The notes under the pieces: generated by a model
Database searches by the model: none
What the model was told of the DNA's origin: nothing
What the model saw: the letters and a program-made list of their open reading frames with translations, nothing else
In this document: piece after piece, positions 1 to 8,397 of the stretch
Layout of the letters: each line of letters opens with the position of its first letter
Numbering within the stretch: position 1 is the first letter of the stretch
Assembly: GCA_026125895.1 (NCBI GenBank)
Contig: JAHCKG010000028.1
Coordinates: 1 to 56,684, forward strand
Direction of reading: 5' to 3'
Length of the DNA: 56,684 bases
DNA from: Pseudolabrys sp.
GTDB lineage: Bacteria; Pseudomonadota; Alphaproteobacteria; Rhizobiales; Xanthobacteraceae
Program-made: the position numbers and the translations under genes

Positions 1-530
1 CCGTCCTGCTCAAGGAGCGGCTGACGGCGTCGCGGCTGATCGGCGCCGTCACCATCACCGCCGGTCTTGTCGTGTTCGGCATCGAGTCGGTCGCAACCAT
101 CGGCACGCATGGCATCGGCGGCGATCTCCTGTTCGCCTCCGCCGGCGCCTTATGGGCGATGTTCGGCATCCTGCTGCGGCAATGGCGCGTCGCCGGCATG
201 CGCGTCGCCGCCGCGGTCGGCCTGATGTCAGTGCTGGTCTATGCGCCGATCTATTTCCTGCTGTTCGGCACCGGCAAGCTGTTTCACTTCGGCTGGTATG
301 AAACGCTGCTGCAGATCGTCTTCCAGGGCTTCATCGCCGGCGTGCTGCCGATCTTCCTGTTCGCCCGCGCGGTGACCATTCTTGGCGCCGGCCGCGCGTC
401 GACCTTCCCCGCGCTGGTGCCCGGCTTTTCCATGATCATCGGCTTCCTGGCACTCGGCATTGTGCCGAGCTGGGCCCAGGTCGTTGGCCTCGCCATCGTG
501 CTGATCGGCTTCCGCCTGACCGTGCGGTAG
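1..530 (+). CDS. DMT/EamA-family transporter, C-terminal part (5' end outside window)
   Basis: The reading frame is open from the first bases of the window (frame starting at base 3) to the TAG at 528-530, giving about 175 residues of a polytopic membrane protein. Hydrophobic stretches recur about every 25 residues and end with a segment like the tenth helix of EamA proteins. The residues just inside the window (LLKERLTASRLIGAVTIT) match the usual link between the fourth and fifth helices of the second EamA repeat, with the family's glutamate after LLKE. The family exports small metabolites across the inner membrane; the substrate cannot be told. The start codon and first half lie upstream, so the internal GTG at 72 is not a real start. 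Confidence 0.85.
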   Translation, partial: VLLKERLTASRLIGAVTITAGLVVFGIESVATIGTHGIGGDLLFASAGALWAMFGILLRQWRVAGMRVAAAVGLMSVLVYAPIYFLLFGTGKLFHFGWYETLLQIVFQGFIAGVLPIFLFARAVTILGAGRASTFPALVPGFSMIIGFLALGIVPSWAQVVGLAIVLIGFRLTVR

Positions 531-680
531 CCCTGATATCCATGCCGTAGATGTGCATAACCCGGCCGGTCCCGGCACGGCGCGGACCGCGGTTTGCTAT
601 GGATTGCCGAAGTCCGTCATGGCGGCCGAAGCCAATGGGCTCGCCAGCGTCCGGGAGCGCACTCCCCGGGGGGTTTTGGC

Positions 681-2000
681 ATGGCCGGCTTTCAAGACAT
701 GGTCGCGCAGGCAAGCGCCGCGCTCCGGACCTGGCTTGCCGATTTCTCGTCCATCTGGCTGCTCATCCAGTTCGCGGTGCTGCTCGTGACCGGCGGCATC
801 GGTGCGCTGGCCGGCGCGGTGATCCGGCGCCGCGTCGATATCACCTCGCTCAGCATGGGCTGGCCGCCGATGCTGAAGCTGCTCGCCCGCGCCTTCCTCG
901 ATTGCGTCGGCACCATCGTCTTCATCGTGCTGGCGCTGGCGGCGCGGACGGTCATGCTGTCGCTGACCTGGCCGAGCCAGTCCTATCTGGTCGGCGTCGC
1001 CATCAGTCTGGCCACCGCCTGGGTCGTCATCGCCCTCGTCGCCGGCCTGATCCGCAATCAGTTCATCCACCGCGTCGTGGCCTTCGCGGCGTGGACCTTC
1101 GCCGCGCTCGACATTCTCGGCGTGCGTCACGCCGTACGCGACGCACTCGACAGTTACGCCGTGGTGCTCGGCGGCCTGCGGCTCTCCGCCCTGATCGTCA
1201 TCAAGGGCACGGTGCTGCTGCTCATCACCTTGTGGATCGCCAACGCCATCAGCGACTTCGTCGAACGGCGCCTGCGCAGCGCCACCGATCTGACGCCGTC
1301 GGTCCAGGTGCTGATCGGCAAGGTGTCGCGCATCCTGCTGATCGCGCTCGCCGTCATGGTCGTGCTGTCGAGCGTCGGCATCGATCTGTCGGCGCTCGCC
1401 TTCTTCTCCGGCGCCATTGGCGTCGGCATCGGCTTCGGCCTGCAGAAGATCGTCTCGAACTTCGTCAGCGGCATCATTCTGCTTGCCGACAAGTCGATCA
1501 AGCCTGGCGACGTCATCACCATCGGCGATCAGGTCGGGTGGGTGACGAACATGGGCGCGCGCTATACGTCGGTCGACACCCGCGACGGCCGCGAGATCCT
1601 CGTGCCCAACGAGGATTTCGTCACGCAGCAGGTGATCAATTGGTCCTATTCGAACTACCGTATGATGCTGAAATCGACCTTCGGCGTCAGCTACGACAGC
1701 GACCCGCATCGCGTGCGCGAGATCGCGGTCGCCGCCGCGCTGCGGGTGCCGCGCGTCCTCAAGGACCCGGCGCCGGTGTGCTATTTCGAGGAGTTCGGCG
1801 ACAGTTCGCTGAACTTCTCGCTGCGGTACTGGATCTCTGATCCCGACAACGGCATCATCACCGTGCGCGCGCCGGTCATGCTGGCGCTGTGGGATACCTT
1901 CAAGGAAGAAGGCATCGAAATCCCCTACCCGGTGCGCGACGTGCGCATCACGCAAAAGGCGGCGCCGCCGGCAAAGGGGTCAAAGCAGCAACCCGATTGA
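681..2000 (+). CDS. MscS-family mechanosensitive ion channel
   Basis: A 439-residue inner-membrane protein of the small-conductance mechanosensitive channel family, which opens under membrane tension and releases solutes on osmotic downshock. Four to five hydrophobic helices cover roughly residues 25-230. They are followed by the pore-lining helix and the diagnostic GFGLQKIVSNFVSG stretch (about residues 252-265), then the soluble beta domain (IGDQVGWV, VPNEDF). The ATG at 681 is chosen because it follows a G-rich stretch and begins just before the first helix; a longer frame from 594 would add 29 unlikely residues. It stands alone, about 150 bp after the upstream exporter, and converges with the aminotransferase at 2033. 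It is longer than E. coli MscS because of extra N-terminal helices. Confidence 0.9.
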   Translation: MAGFQDMVAQASAALRTWLADFSSIWLLIQFAVLLVTGGIGALAGAVIRRRVDITSLSMGWPPMLKLLARAFLDCVGTIVFIVLALAARTVMLSLTWPSQSYLVGVAISLATAWVVIALVAGLIRNQFIHRVVAFAAWTFAALDILGVRHAVRDALDSYAVVLGGLRLSALIVIKGTVLLLITLWIANAISDFVERRLRSATDLTPSVQVLIGKVSRILLIALAVMVVLSSVGIDLSALAFFSGAIGVGIGFGLQKIVSNFVSGIILLADKSIKPGDVITIGDQVGWVTNMGARYTSVDTRDGREILVPNEDFVTQQVINWSYSNYRMMLKSTFGVSYDSDPHRVREIAVAAALRVPRVLKDPAPVCYFEEFGDSSLNFSLRYWISDPDNGIITVRAPVMLALWDTFKEEGIEIPYPVRDVRITQKAAPPAKGSKQQPD

Positions 2001-2032
2001 GGCCGCCACTCCCTCCCTTCGCGTGACAGGGG

Positions 2033-3214
2033 CTACGCCGCTTTCTTCTTCGACAGGAAATCGCCCATGCGGTCGAGCGCTTTAAGAATGTTCTCGGTCG
2101 AGTTGGCGTAGGACAGCCGCAGATAGCCTTCGCCGAGAATGCCGAAATCCGGACCGCCGATGGTGACGACGCCGGTTTCGTTGAGCAGCGTGGTCGCCAG
2201 TTCCTTGGCTTTCCAGCCGGTGCGCTTGATGTTCGGAAAGGCGTAGAATGCGCCTTTCGGCGTGATGCAGGACACGCCGGGCAGCTTGTTGAGCCCGTCG
2301 ACGACGACTTTGCGGCGCTTGTCGAACTCGGCGATCATCTTGACCACTTCATCCTGCGGCCCGGTGAGCGCGGCGAGCCCGGCATATTGCGCCGAGGCGT
2401 TGACGCAGGAATGCAGATTGACCGCGAGCTTGCGCGCATAATCGTAGAGCTTGCCGGGGAAGATTGCATAGCCCAGCCGCCAGCCGGTCATCGCATAGGT
2501 CTTCGACCATCCATTGAGCAGGATCAGCCGATCCCGGATCGACGGATATGACAGCAGGCAGACATGCTTCTCGCCGTCATAGACCATGTGGTCGTAGATC
2601 TCGTCCGACATGATGGCGACGTCCGGCCATTTCTCCAAGCCGGCGACGAGCTTGTCGACTTCGCTCTTCGGCGTCACGCCGCCGGTCGGATTGGCCGGGG
2701 AGTTGACGATGATCAGCCGTGTCTTCGGCGTGATCAGCTTCAGCGTTTCTTCCGCCGAGAACGCGAAGCCGTTCTCCTCGCGGATCGGCACCGGCACCGG
2801 CGTCGCACCGGTGTATTCGATCATCGAGCGATAGATCGGAAAGCCCGGATCCGGATACATGATCTCGGCGCCCGGCTCGCCGAACATCAGGATCGACATG
2901 AACATGGTCGGCTTGCCGCCGGGCATGATCATGACGCTTTCGGGCGAGACCTCGACGCCGTAGCGCTTGTTGAGGTTGGCGGCGACCGCCTCGCGCAGGG
3001 GGAGGATGCCGTTGGCGGCGGTGTAGCCGTGGTGGCCGTCGCGCAGCGCCTTGACGGCGGCCTCGACGATGAAATCCGGGGTGCGGAAATCCGGCTGCCC
3101 AATGCCGAGGCTGATAATGTCTCGGCCCTGGGCGGCCAGGGCATTGGCGCGGGCGAGCACCGCGAACGCATTTTCCTCGCCGATGCGGTCGAAAGCCGCG
3201 ATCGTTTTGAGCAT
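2033..3214 (-). CDS. PLP-dependent class I/II aminotransferase (aspartate aminotransferase-like)
   Basis: A 393-residue fold-type I aminotransferase. Visible landmarks are NSPANPTGG (residues 171-179), SDEIYD (about 203-208) and the cofactor lysine in SKTYAMTGWRLGY (K238). Length and motifs fit the AspC/AatA-like subgroup common in alphaproteobacteria. It transfers amino groups between an amino acid and a 2-oxo acid in the cytosol; the preferred amino acid cannot be read from sequence, and aspartate, alanine and aromatic substrates are all possible. The ATG at 3214 (MLKTIAAF) is preferred over 3280 because the extra 22 residues are not family-like. It is divergent from the luxR-like gene, with about 340 bp between them. 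Confidence 0.88.
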   Translation of the reverse strand: MLKTIAAFDRIGEENAFAVLARANALAAQGRDIISLGIGQPDFRTPDFIVEAAVKALRDGHHGYTAANGILPLREAVAANLNKRYGVEVSPESVMIMPGGKPTMFMSILMFGEPGAEIMYPDPGFPIYRSMIEYTGATPVPVPIREENGFAFSAEETLKLITPKTRLIIVNSPANPTGGVTPKSEVDKLVAGLEKWPDVAIMSDEIYDHMVYDGEKHVCLLSYPSIRDRLILLNGWSKTYAMTGWRLGYAIFPGKLYDYARKLAVNLHSCVNASAQYAGLAALTGPQDEVVKMIAEFDKRRKVVVDGLNKLPGVSCITPKGAFYAFPNIKRTGWKAKELATTLLNETGVVTIGGPDFGILGEGYLRLSYANSTENILKALDRMGDFLSKKKAA

Positions 3215-3553
3215 GGGGGAAGCCTCCCGGCCGGGTTCGATTTTGCGCGGCACTTCACCCCATCGCCCCGTCAAAAGCAACGGAGCCGCCCCTCGTCCCC
3301 GCCATCCCCGGTTGAAATGCAGCGCAAAAGATTCAGGTCAGGGTTGCGGCGCCTCTCGGCAATCTGCAAGCTATACCGGGCGCAACCGAGACTTTAGATT
3401 TGGGTGACGGAACAACTGGTTTCGCCTAGGATTCATCCAGCCGCGGCAGCACCGGGCTTGTACGAGAACGCTCTGTGATTTGAACTCCGCGGGTCGTGCG
3501 GCGGGTGATGCATCGCCGCCTTGGTCAATCGATACGGAGCCGGCGTCGACACG
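3215..3553. other. Intergenic region between divergent aminotransferase and luxR-like gene
   Basis: About 340 bp without a convincing gene. It must hold the promoters of both flanking genes. An imperfect dyad built around ATGCAT with GC-rich flanks (3498-3520) lies about 35-55 bp before the chosen luxR start. No clear lux-box-like 20-mer is visible. Confidence 0.4.
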
Positions 3554-4291
3554 ATGGAATCGGCGAGCTTTGACCACGCCCACGAGGCGTTTGCCTTCAT
3601 CGAGCTGCTGGAGAATCTCGGCAGCCCTGACGACATCATGAACCAGATGGAGAAGTCGCTCGGCCGTTTCGGTTTCGAGAACTTCATCCTCACCGGCCTG
3701 CCCAACCCGCACCAGAAAGCCGAGCAGATGGTGCTGGCGCGCAAGTGGCCGCAAGGCTGGTTCGAGATCTACATCAAGCAGAATTACGTCGCCGTCGATC
3801 CGGTGGTGCGGCTGTGCCGCAACAGCGTCAATCCGTTCGACTGGAACGAGGCGCCGTTCAATCGCGATACCGAACCTCGCGCGCTCGAGGTGATGAACCG
3901 CGCCGTCGACTACCGCATGTCGAACGGCTTCTGCATTCCGATCCATGGCCTCACCGGTTATGAGGCCTGTGTCTCACTCGGCGGCGTCAACCTCGATTTG
4001 TCGCCGCGCACCAAGCCGGCCATCCATCTGATGGGCATGTATGCGTTCGAGCGCATCCGTCAGCTGATGACGCAGAACAACGAGAGCCGGTTCGAGCGGC
4101 TGACCGTGCGCGAAAGGGAAGTGCTGACCTGGACCGCTGTCGGCAAGACGTCGTCCGAGGTCGCCGAAATCATGAACCTGTCGAAGCGCACCGTGGACGA
4201 ATATTCGGTGCGCGCCGCCCGCAAACTGCGAGCGCAGAACAAGACGCACGCCGTGGTGAAGGCGCTGCAGCAGCGCCTGATCAGCCCGTAG
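3554..4291 (+). CDS. LuxR-type quorum-sensing regulator with autoinducer-binding domain
   Basis: A 245-residue regulator. The N-terminal half is an autoinducer-binding domain: W69, Y73, D82-P83, W97 and G125 fall where TraR/LuxR proteins carry their ligand-pocket residues. The C-terminal part (about 180-240) is a LuxR/GerE helix-turn-helix (LTVREREVLTWTAVGKTSSE, then the recognition helix around KRTVDEYSVRAARKL). It presumably binds the signal made by the synthase encoded next, 161 bp downstream on the same strand, and controls that gene. The start is uncertain. The ATG at 3554 gives a family-length protein, but its GGAG lies about 14 bp upstream; an in-frame TTG at 3521 would add 11 residues. 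Family assignment is firm; the ligand is inferred only. Confidence 0.92.
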   Translation: MESASFDHAHEAFAFIELLENLGSPDDIMNQMEKSLGRFGFENFILTGLPNPHQKAEQMVLARKWPQGWFEIYIKQNYVAVDPVVRLCRNSVNPFDWNEAPFNRDTEPRALEVMNRAVDYRMSNGFCIPIHGLTGYEACVSLGGVNLDLSPRTKPAIHLMGMYAFERIRQLMTQNNESRFERLTVREREVLTWTAVGKTSSEVAEIMNLSKRTVDEYSVRAARKLRAQNKTHAVVKALQQRLISP

Positions 4292-4378
4292 ACTCCGATC
4301 ACCTGCGGTTACAGCAAAGGCGAACGCGAACAAGGCGTTGAGCCCGCGCGCTGCGCTCATGCTGCAGTGCTCATGTAA

Positions 4379-4392
4379 ACTATTACAATAGT
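4379..4392. promoter_or_regulatory. Inverted repeat upstream of luxI-like gene, candidate operator
   Basis: A perfect 14-bp inverted repeat, ACTATT-AC-AATAGT, lies in an unusually AT-rich stretch about 60 bp before the luxI-like start. It is shorter than classical 20-bp lux boxes. Its position and symmetry make it the best visible candidate for the LuxR binding site. Confidence 0.35.
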
Positions 4393-4412
4393 CAGACGTC
4401 ATAAATTATCGC

Positions 4413-4450
4413 GAACTCCCCATCATGGAACTTTTTGGGGTGGAGAGTTC
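4413..4450 (+). promoter_or_regulatory. Hairpin that includes the luxI ribosome binding site
   Basis: GAACTC at 4413-4418 can pair with GAGTTC at 4445-4450, and CCC(C) with GGGG at 4437-4440, with a bulge on the right side. The Shine-Dalgarno sequence GGAGAG (4442-4447) lies in the right arm, two to eleven bases from the ATG at 4453. It could lower or gate translation. Confidence 0.35.
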
Positions 4451-4452
4451 GT

Positions 4453-5094
4453 ATGACCCAGATACACGTGGTGACTTCAGCCAATCGACATCTCTATGAG
4501 TCCACGCTCGACCAGTATCACCGCATCCGCCACGACGTGTTCGTGACCGAACGCGGCTGGCGCGCGGTGGCGCGCGCGGATGGCCGCGACATCGACAGGT
4601 ACGACCGCGACGACACGATCTATCTCATCGCCATCGACGGCGAGCGTGTCGTAGGCGGTCAGCGCCTGACACCGACGACGGCGTCGCACATGCTGAGTGA
4701 CATTTTCCCCGACCTCGCCGCCGTGAAAGGCGTGCCGACGGGCCCGAGCGTCTGGGAGGCGTCGCGCTATTTCGTGGTGCGCGAGCGCCGCTCCGGCCGC
4801 ACCGATTGCATGATGCTCGCCGCCGTCCAGGAGTTCGGGCTCGACGAAGGCATCACGCATTACTCCGCCGTGATCGAAACCTGGTGGCTGCCGCGGCTGC
4901 ATGAAGCCGGCTTCGTCGTGCGTCCGCTCGGCCTGCCGACGCTGATCGAGAACCAATGGGCGATCGCGGCGGAGGTCGAGGTGCGCGAATCGAGCCGCGA
5001 CCGCGCACGCGCGCTCGGCGGCATTTCAGGCTCCGTGCTGGTCCGGCGCGGGCCGCAGGTCCCGCTGATCCCGCAGGTGGAACATGCCACGTAA
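4453..5094 (+). CDS. Acyl-homoserine-lactone synthase (LuxI family, probably acyl-CoA type)
   Basis: A 213-residue autoinducer synthase that joins S-adenosylmethionine to an activated acyl group. Conserved LuxI positions are present: R24/R26 and F30 in the RIRHDVF segment, W36 after ERG, acidic D48/D51, R71 in QRLTPT, and E102 and R105 in WEASRYFV. As I recall them, the ERGW segment, the GRDIDRYD segment and ETWWLPRL (residues 142-149) look like the rhizobial BjaI/BraI/RpaI group. Those enzymes use isovaleryl-, cinnamoyl- or p-coumaroyl-CoA rather than acyl-ACP; substrate type here is inference. The ATG at 4453 has a good GGAGAG six bases upstream. It sits between its luxR partner and a small ORF that overlaps its end. 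Confidence 0.93.
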   Translation: MTQIHVVTSANRHLYESTLDQYHRIRHDVFVTERGWRAVARADGRDIDRYDRDDTIYLIAIDGERVVGGQRLTPTTASHMLSDIFPDLAAVKGVPTGPSVWEASRYFVVRERRSGRTDCMMLAAVQEFGLDEGITHYSAVIETWWLPRLHEAGFVVRPLGLPTLIENQWAIAAEVEVRESSRDRARALGGISGSVLVRRGPQVPLIPQVEHAT

Positions 5095-5461
5095 CGCAAA
5101 ACGCGGCGACGGTTTCGGCGACGGCGAAGGCGAGCGCAACACCGAGGTCCGCGACGTCATCAAGACGATCCTCAACGACGGCGCCGATACCAGCCGGCTG
5201 CTCGAATTGTACTACTGGACGCGCGAGCCCGGCATCATCGAACTGATCCGCGCCTATCTCGACCTGCCGGAACGTACCCAGCGCAGCCTGAGCACCTTCC
5301 TGCTGAACGGGCGGCCGAAGGCCGTGGGCGGCGCCTTCGATCCGCAGGGCCGCCTGATCCTGTCGCGCGGGACGACGCCGGAACTGTCGCAGCCGGCCGG
5401 CAAGCCGATCGGCGCGCCAGCCACCGCGACGAGCTTCGCCGGCTCTACGCGGCGGGCATGA
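5084..5461 (+). CDS. Small protein of unknown function, overlapping the end of luxI-like gene
   Basis: A 125-residue ORF whose ATG lies 11 bases before the end of the luxI-like gene, in another frame, so translation is probably coupled. I do not recognise the family. The N-terminus is charged and glycine-rich. A helical core at about residues 24-75 (containing LLELYYWTREPGIIELIRAY) looks folded, and the C-terminus is low in complexity and rich in alanine, glycine and proline. There is no signal peptide or membrane segment. The overlap suggests co-expression with the synthase and so a role in signal production or response, but that is inference from position only. Confidence 0.7.
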   Translation: MPRNAKRGDGFGDGEGERNTEVRDVIKTILNDGADTSRLLELYYWTREPGIIELIRAYLDLPERTQRSLSTFLLNGRPKAVGGAFDPQGRLILSRGTTPELSQPAGKPIGAPATATSFAGSTRRA

Positions 5462-5557
5462 CCGCCATTCATTGATCCATCAAGGATTGGCATTGTCCAA
5501 ACCAGCGTAACCATGGCACGGTCCCGGCCGCTTATCGCAGGGTATCCGGGGCCGGCC

Positions 5558-6391
5558 ATGGCAGACGTCACAGAGAAGCGAAACGCCTTCAGGGAGTTGC
5601 ACAAGGCCGGCTGCTTCGTCATTCCCAATCCGTGGAACGTCGGCAGCGCACTCTATCTGCAGGGCCTCGGCTTCAAGGCGCTGGCGAGCACCAGTTCGGG
5701 CCATGCGCATTCGCTCGGCTATGCCGATGGCGCGCTGGGCCGCGACACGGTGCTGGCGCATTACGCCGAACTCGCCGCCGCGGCCGACATCCCGCTCAAC
5801 GCCGATTTCGAGAACGGCTATGCGCATGAGCCGGACGCCGTCGCCGACAATGTGCGGCGCTGTATCGACACCGGAGTCGCCGGCTTGTCGATCGAGGATT
5901 TCACCGGCGACGAGAGCAATCCGCTCTACGACTTCGACAAGGCCGTGGCGCGCGTGCGCGCAGCCCGGCAGGCGATCGACAAGTCGGGTTCCGGCGTGCT
6001 GCTGACCGGACGCGCCGAGGGCTTCCTGCACGGCCGTCCCGATCTCGACGACGCCATCCGCCGCCTGACCGCCTTCGCCGACGTCGGCGCCGAGTGCCTC
6101 TACGTGCCCGGCATCAAGACCCGCGAGCAGATCGAAGCGGTGGTCAAGGCGGTCAAGCCGCGCGCCGTCAACCTGCTGATGTCTTTTGCCGGCGGCTTCA
6201 CCGTGGATGATATCGCCGCCATGGGCGTGCGCCGCATCAGCGTCGGCGGCACGCTCGCGCGCATCGCCATGGACGCCTTCATCAAATCGGCAACGCAGAT
6301 CGCCAAAGAAGGCAAGTTCGACAGCTTCGCCGGCGTGATCTCGAATGCCGAACTCAACAAGTTCTTCGCCGACCGCACGCCGCCGAAATAG
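5558..6391 (+). CDS. Isocitrate lyase/PEP mutase-superfamily protein
   Basis: A 277-residue TIM-barrel enzyme of the phosphoenolpyruvate mutase/isocitrate lyase superfamily. The metal-site acidic residues appear in NADFENGY (residues 81-88) and SIEDFTG (111-117), and a TGRAEG segment follows later. The KKCGH loop of true isocitrate lyase is absent, so it is more likely a C-C lyase or hydrolase on a small oxo acid (2-methylisocitrate lyase, oxaloacetate hydrolase or similar). The ATG at 5558 gives family length; an upstream ATG at 5513 would add 15 residues. Only two bases separate it from the acetyltransferase that follows, and the next gene overlaps that one by four bases, so the three form an operon. 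Confidence 0.85.
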   Translation: MADVTEKRNAFRELHKAGCFVIPNPWNVGSALYLQGLGFKALASTSSGHAHSLGYADGALGRDTVLAHYAELAAAADIPLNADFENGYAHEPDAVADNVRRCIDTGVAGLSIEDFTGDESNPLYDFDKAVARVRAARQAIDKSGSGVLLTGRAEGFLHGRPDLDDAIRRLTAFADVGAECLYVPGIKTREQIEAVVKAVKPRAVNLLMSFAGGFTVDDIAAMGVRRISVGGTLARIAMDAFIKSATQIAKEGKFDSFAGVISNAELNKFFADRTPPK

Positions 6392-6393
6392 CC

Positions 6394-7113
6394 ATGCCGG
6401 ATTTCAAGTTGCAGTCGGAGCCCCTGCCCGGCACCGGCCAGCCGGTCGGCCTCGCTGTCGATACAACGCCGGCGAAGCGGCCACAGCCGGCGACCATCGA
6501 AGGCCGCTACGGCCGTATCGAGAAATTGCAGGACCACCACGCCGCCGATCTGTGGGAGGCCGTGAAAGGCCACGACGATCTGTGGACCTATATGGGCGAC
6601 GGTCCGTTCAGCGATCCGCAACTCTTTGCCGACTTCATCGCCAAACGCGCCGGTCTTGCCGACCCTTATGCTTTCGCCATCGTCGATGCGAAGGGCCGCG
6701 CCGTCGGCTATTTCACGCTGCTGGAAATCCGCCCCGAGATGCGCGTGATCGAAGTCGGCCACGTGCTGTATTCGCCGGCGCTGAAGCAGACGCAGATCGC
6801 CACCGAGGCGCAGTATCTTCTCGCCCGCTACGTCTTCGATACGCTCGGCTACCGCCGCTACGAGTGGAAGTGCAACGCGCTCAATGCGCCGTCGCGGCGC
6901 GCGGCTTTGCGCTACGGCTTCGTGTTCGAAGGCGTCTTCCGCAACGCCATCATCGTCAAGGGCAGAAACCGCGATACCGCCTGGTATTCGATGATCGACA
7001 GCGAATGGCCAACGCGCAAGGCGGCGTTCGAGCGCTGGCTGGCGCCGGACAATTTCGACGCCCAGGGACGGCAGAAGACATCCTTGAGTGATTTGAACGG
7101 CGCTGCCGAATGA
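6394..7113 (+). CDS. GNAT-family N-acetyltransferase (RimJ/RimL-like)
   Basis: A 239-residue protein whose residues about 35-200 form a GNAT domain of the kind that acetylates protein N-termini or small amines with acetyl-CoA. Family features are the strand EVGHVLYSP, the acetyl-CoA helix region and the late motif NAPSRRAALRYGFVFEGVFR. The first 30 residues are an unrelated proline-rich tail. It starts two bases after the stop of the lyase and its stop overlaps the MFS gene start by four bases, so translation is coupled. The substrate is unknown. Confidence 0.85.
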   Translation: MPDFKLQSEPLPGTGQPVGLAVDTTPAKRPQPATIEGRYGRIEKLQDHHAADLWEAVKGHDDLWTYMGDGPFSDPQLFADFIAKRAGLADPYAFAIVDAKGRAVGYFTLLEIRPEMRVIEVGHVLYSPALKQTQIATEAQYLLARYVFDTLGYRRYEWKCNALNAPSRRAALRYGFVFEGVFRNAIIVKGRNRDTAWYSMIDSEWPTRKAAFERWLAPDNFDAQGRQKTSLSDLNGAAE

Positions 7114-8363
7114 GCGACGAGCAGGCGTCGTCGGCCGGCCGTCTGTTCCGCGAACGGCCTTTCGTGCTGCTGTGGCTGACCCGTCTACTCGCCACCATCG
7201 GCTATCAGGCGCTCGCGGTGGTCATCGGCTGGTCGATCTACGCCATCACCGGCAGCGCCTTCGATCTCGGACTGATTGGCCTGCTGCAGTTCATTCCGGC
7301 GGTCGTTCTCACTTTGGCGATCGGCCATGCCGCCGACCGCTACGACAGGCGGATGATCGTGCGTCTCGCACTCTCGGTTTACGCGGCTTGTGCCGCCATC
7401 GTGACGGCGGCGATGTTCGCCGGCTGGCTGAGCCGCGAACTGCTGTTTGCCGTCGTCTTCGCCATCGGCTGCGCGCGCGCCTTCGAACTGCCGACCGGCC
7501 ACTCGCTGGTGCCGGCGACCGTGCCGGCACGCCTGCTGCCGCGCGCGGTCGCCGCCTGGACCTCGGCCAACCAGGCCGCCGTCATCTGCGGTCCCGCGCT
7601 CGGCGGCTTCCTTTATGCGGTCGAGCCACGGGCCGTCAGCGCCGTATGCGTCGTGTTCTTCGTCGCGGCGCTCGTCTGTCTCGGCCTGGTCCGGATCAAG
7701 GGCAATGTGCCGAGCCGCGACCCGCCGACCTTGCGCTCGGCGCTGGCCGGCTTCGATTTCATCCGCAGCCGCAGCCGGCTGCTCGGCGTCATCACGCTCG
7801 ATCTCTTTGTCGTGCTGCTCGGCGGCGCCACCGCGTTGCTGCCGGTCTTCGCCAAGGACATTCTCGCCGCCGGACCCACCGGCTTCGGCCTGCTGCGCTC
7901 GGCGCCGGCCGTCGGCGCGCTGCTGACCGCCATCGTGCTGTCGCGCTATCCGGTCGAGCGGCATCTCGGCCGCAAGATGTTCATCTCCGTCGCGGTGTTC
8001 GGCGTCGCCACCGTCGTCTTCGGCCTCTCCACCTGGCTGCCGCTGTCGATGCTGGCGCTCGCCGTGCTCGGCGCGTCCGATGCCGTCAGCGTCGTCATCC
8101 GCTTCAGCCTGGTCCAGATAGAGACGCCGGACCACATGCGCGGCAGGGTCAGCGCCATCAACTACCTTTTTGTCGGCTCGTCGAATACGCTCGGCGACTT
8201 CGAGGCCGGCGCGGTGGCAGGCTGGTTAGGGGCCGTAAACTCGGTCTTGATCGGCGGCATCGGCTCGCTGATCATCGCCGGTGTGTGGATGGGCCTGTTT
8301 CCGGACCTGCGGCATCTCGACCGCTACCAGCCGGCCGATGACGAGGAAGAAGTAAAAGCGTAA
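7110..8363 (+). CDS. MFS transporter (EntS/MFS_3-like exporter)
   Basis: A 417-residue protein with about twelve hydrophobic helices. The MFS loop motif between helices 2 and 3 is visible as GHAADRYDRRMI (about residues 71-82). The overall pattern, including the late MRGRVSAINYLFVGSSNTLG segment, is that of the MFS_3/EntS drug-and-siderophore exporter group. The ATG overlaps the preceding acetyltransferase stop by four bases, placing it third in the lyase-acetyltransferase-exporter operon. The substrate cannot be predicted. Confidence 0.88.
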   Translation: MSDEQASSAGRLFRERPFVLLWLTRLLATIGYQALAVVIGWSIYAITGSAFDLGLIGLLQFIPAVVLTLAIGHAADRYDRRMIVRLALSVYAACAAIVTAAMFAGWLSRELLFAVVFAIGCARAFELPTGHSLVPATVPARLLPRAVAAWTSANQAAVICGPALGGFLYAVEPRAVSAVCVVFFVAALVCLGLVRIKGNVPSRDPPTLRSALAGFDFIRSRSRLLGVITLDLFVVLLGGATALLPVFAKDILAAGPTGFGLLRSAPAVGALLTAIVLSRYPVERHLGRKMFISVAVFGVATVVFGLSTWLPLSMLALAVLGASDAVSVVIRFSLVQIETPDHMRGRVSAINYLFVGSSNTLGDFEAGAVAGWLGAVNSVLIGGIGSLIIAGVWMGLFPDLRHLDRYQPADDEEEVKA

Positions 8364-8397
8364 GCAAGGCTCAAGAAAGTAAAAGAGGAAACGCAAT

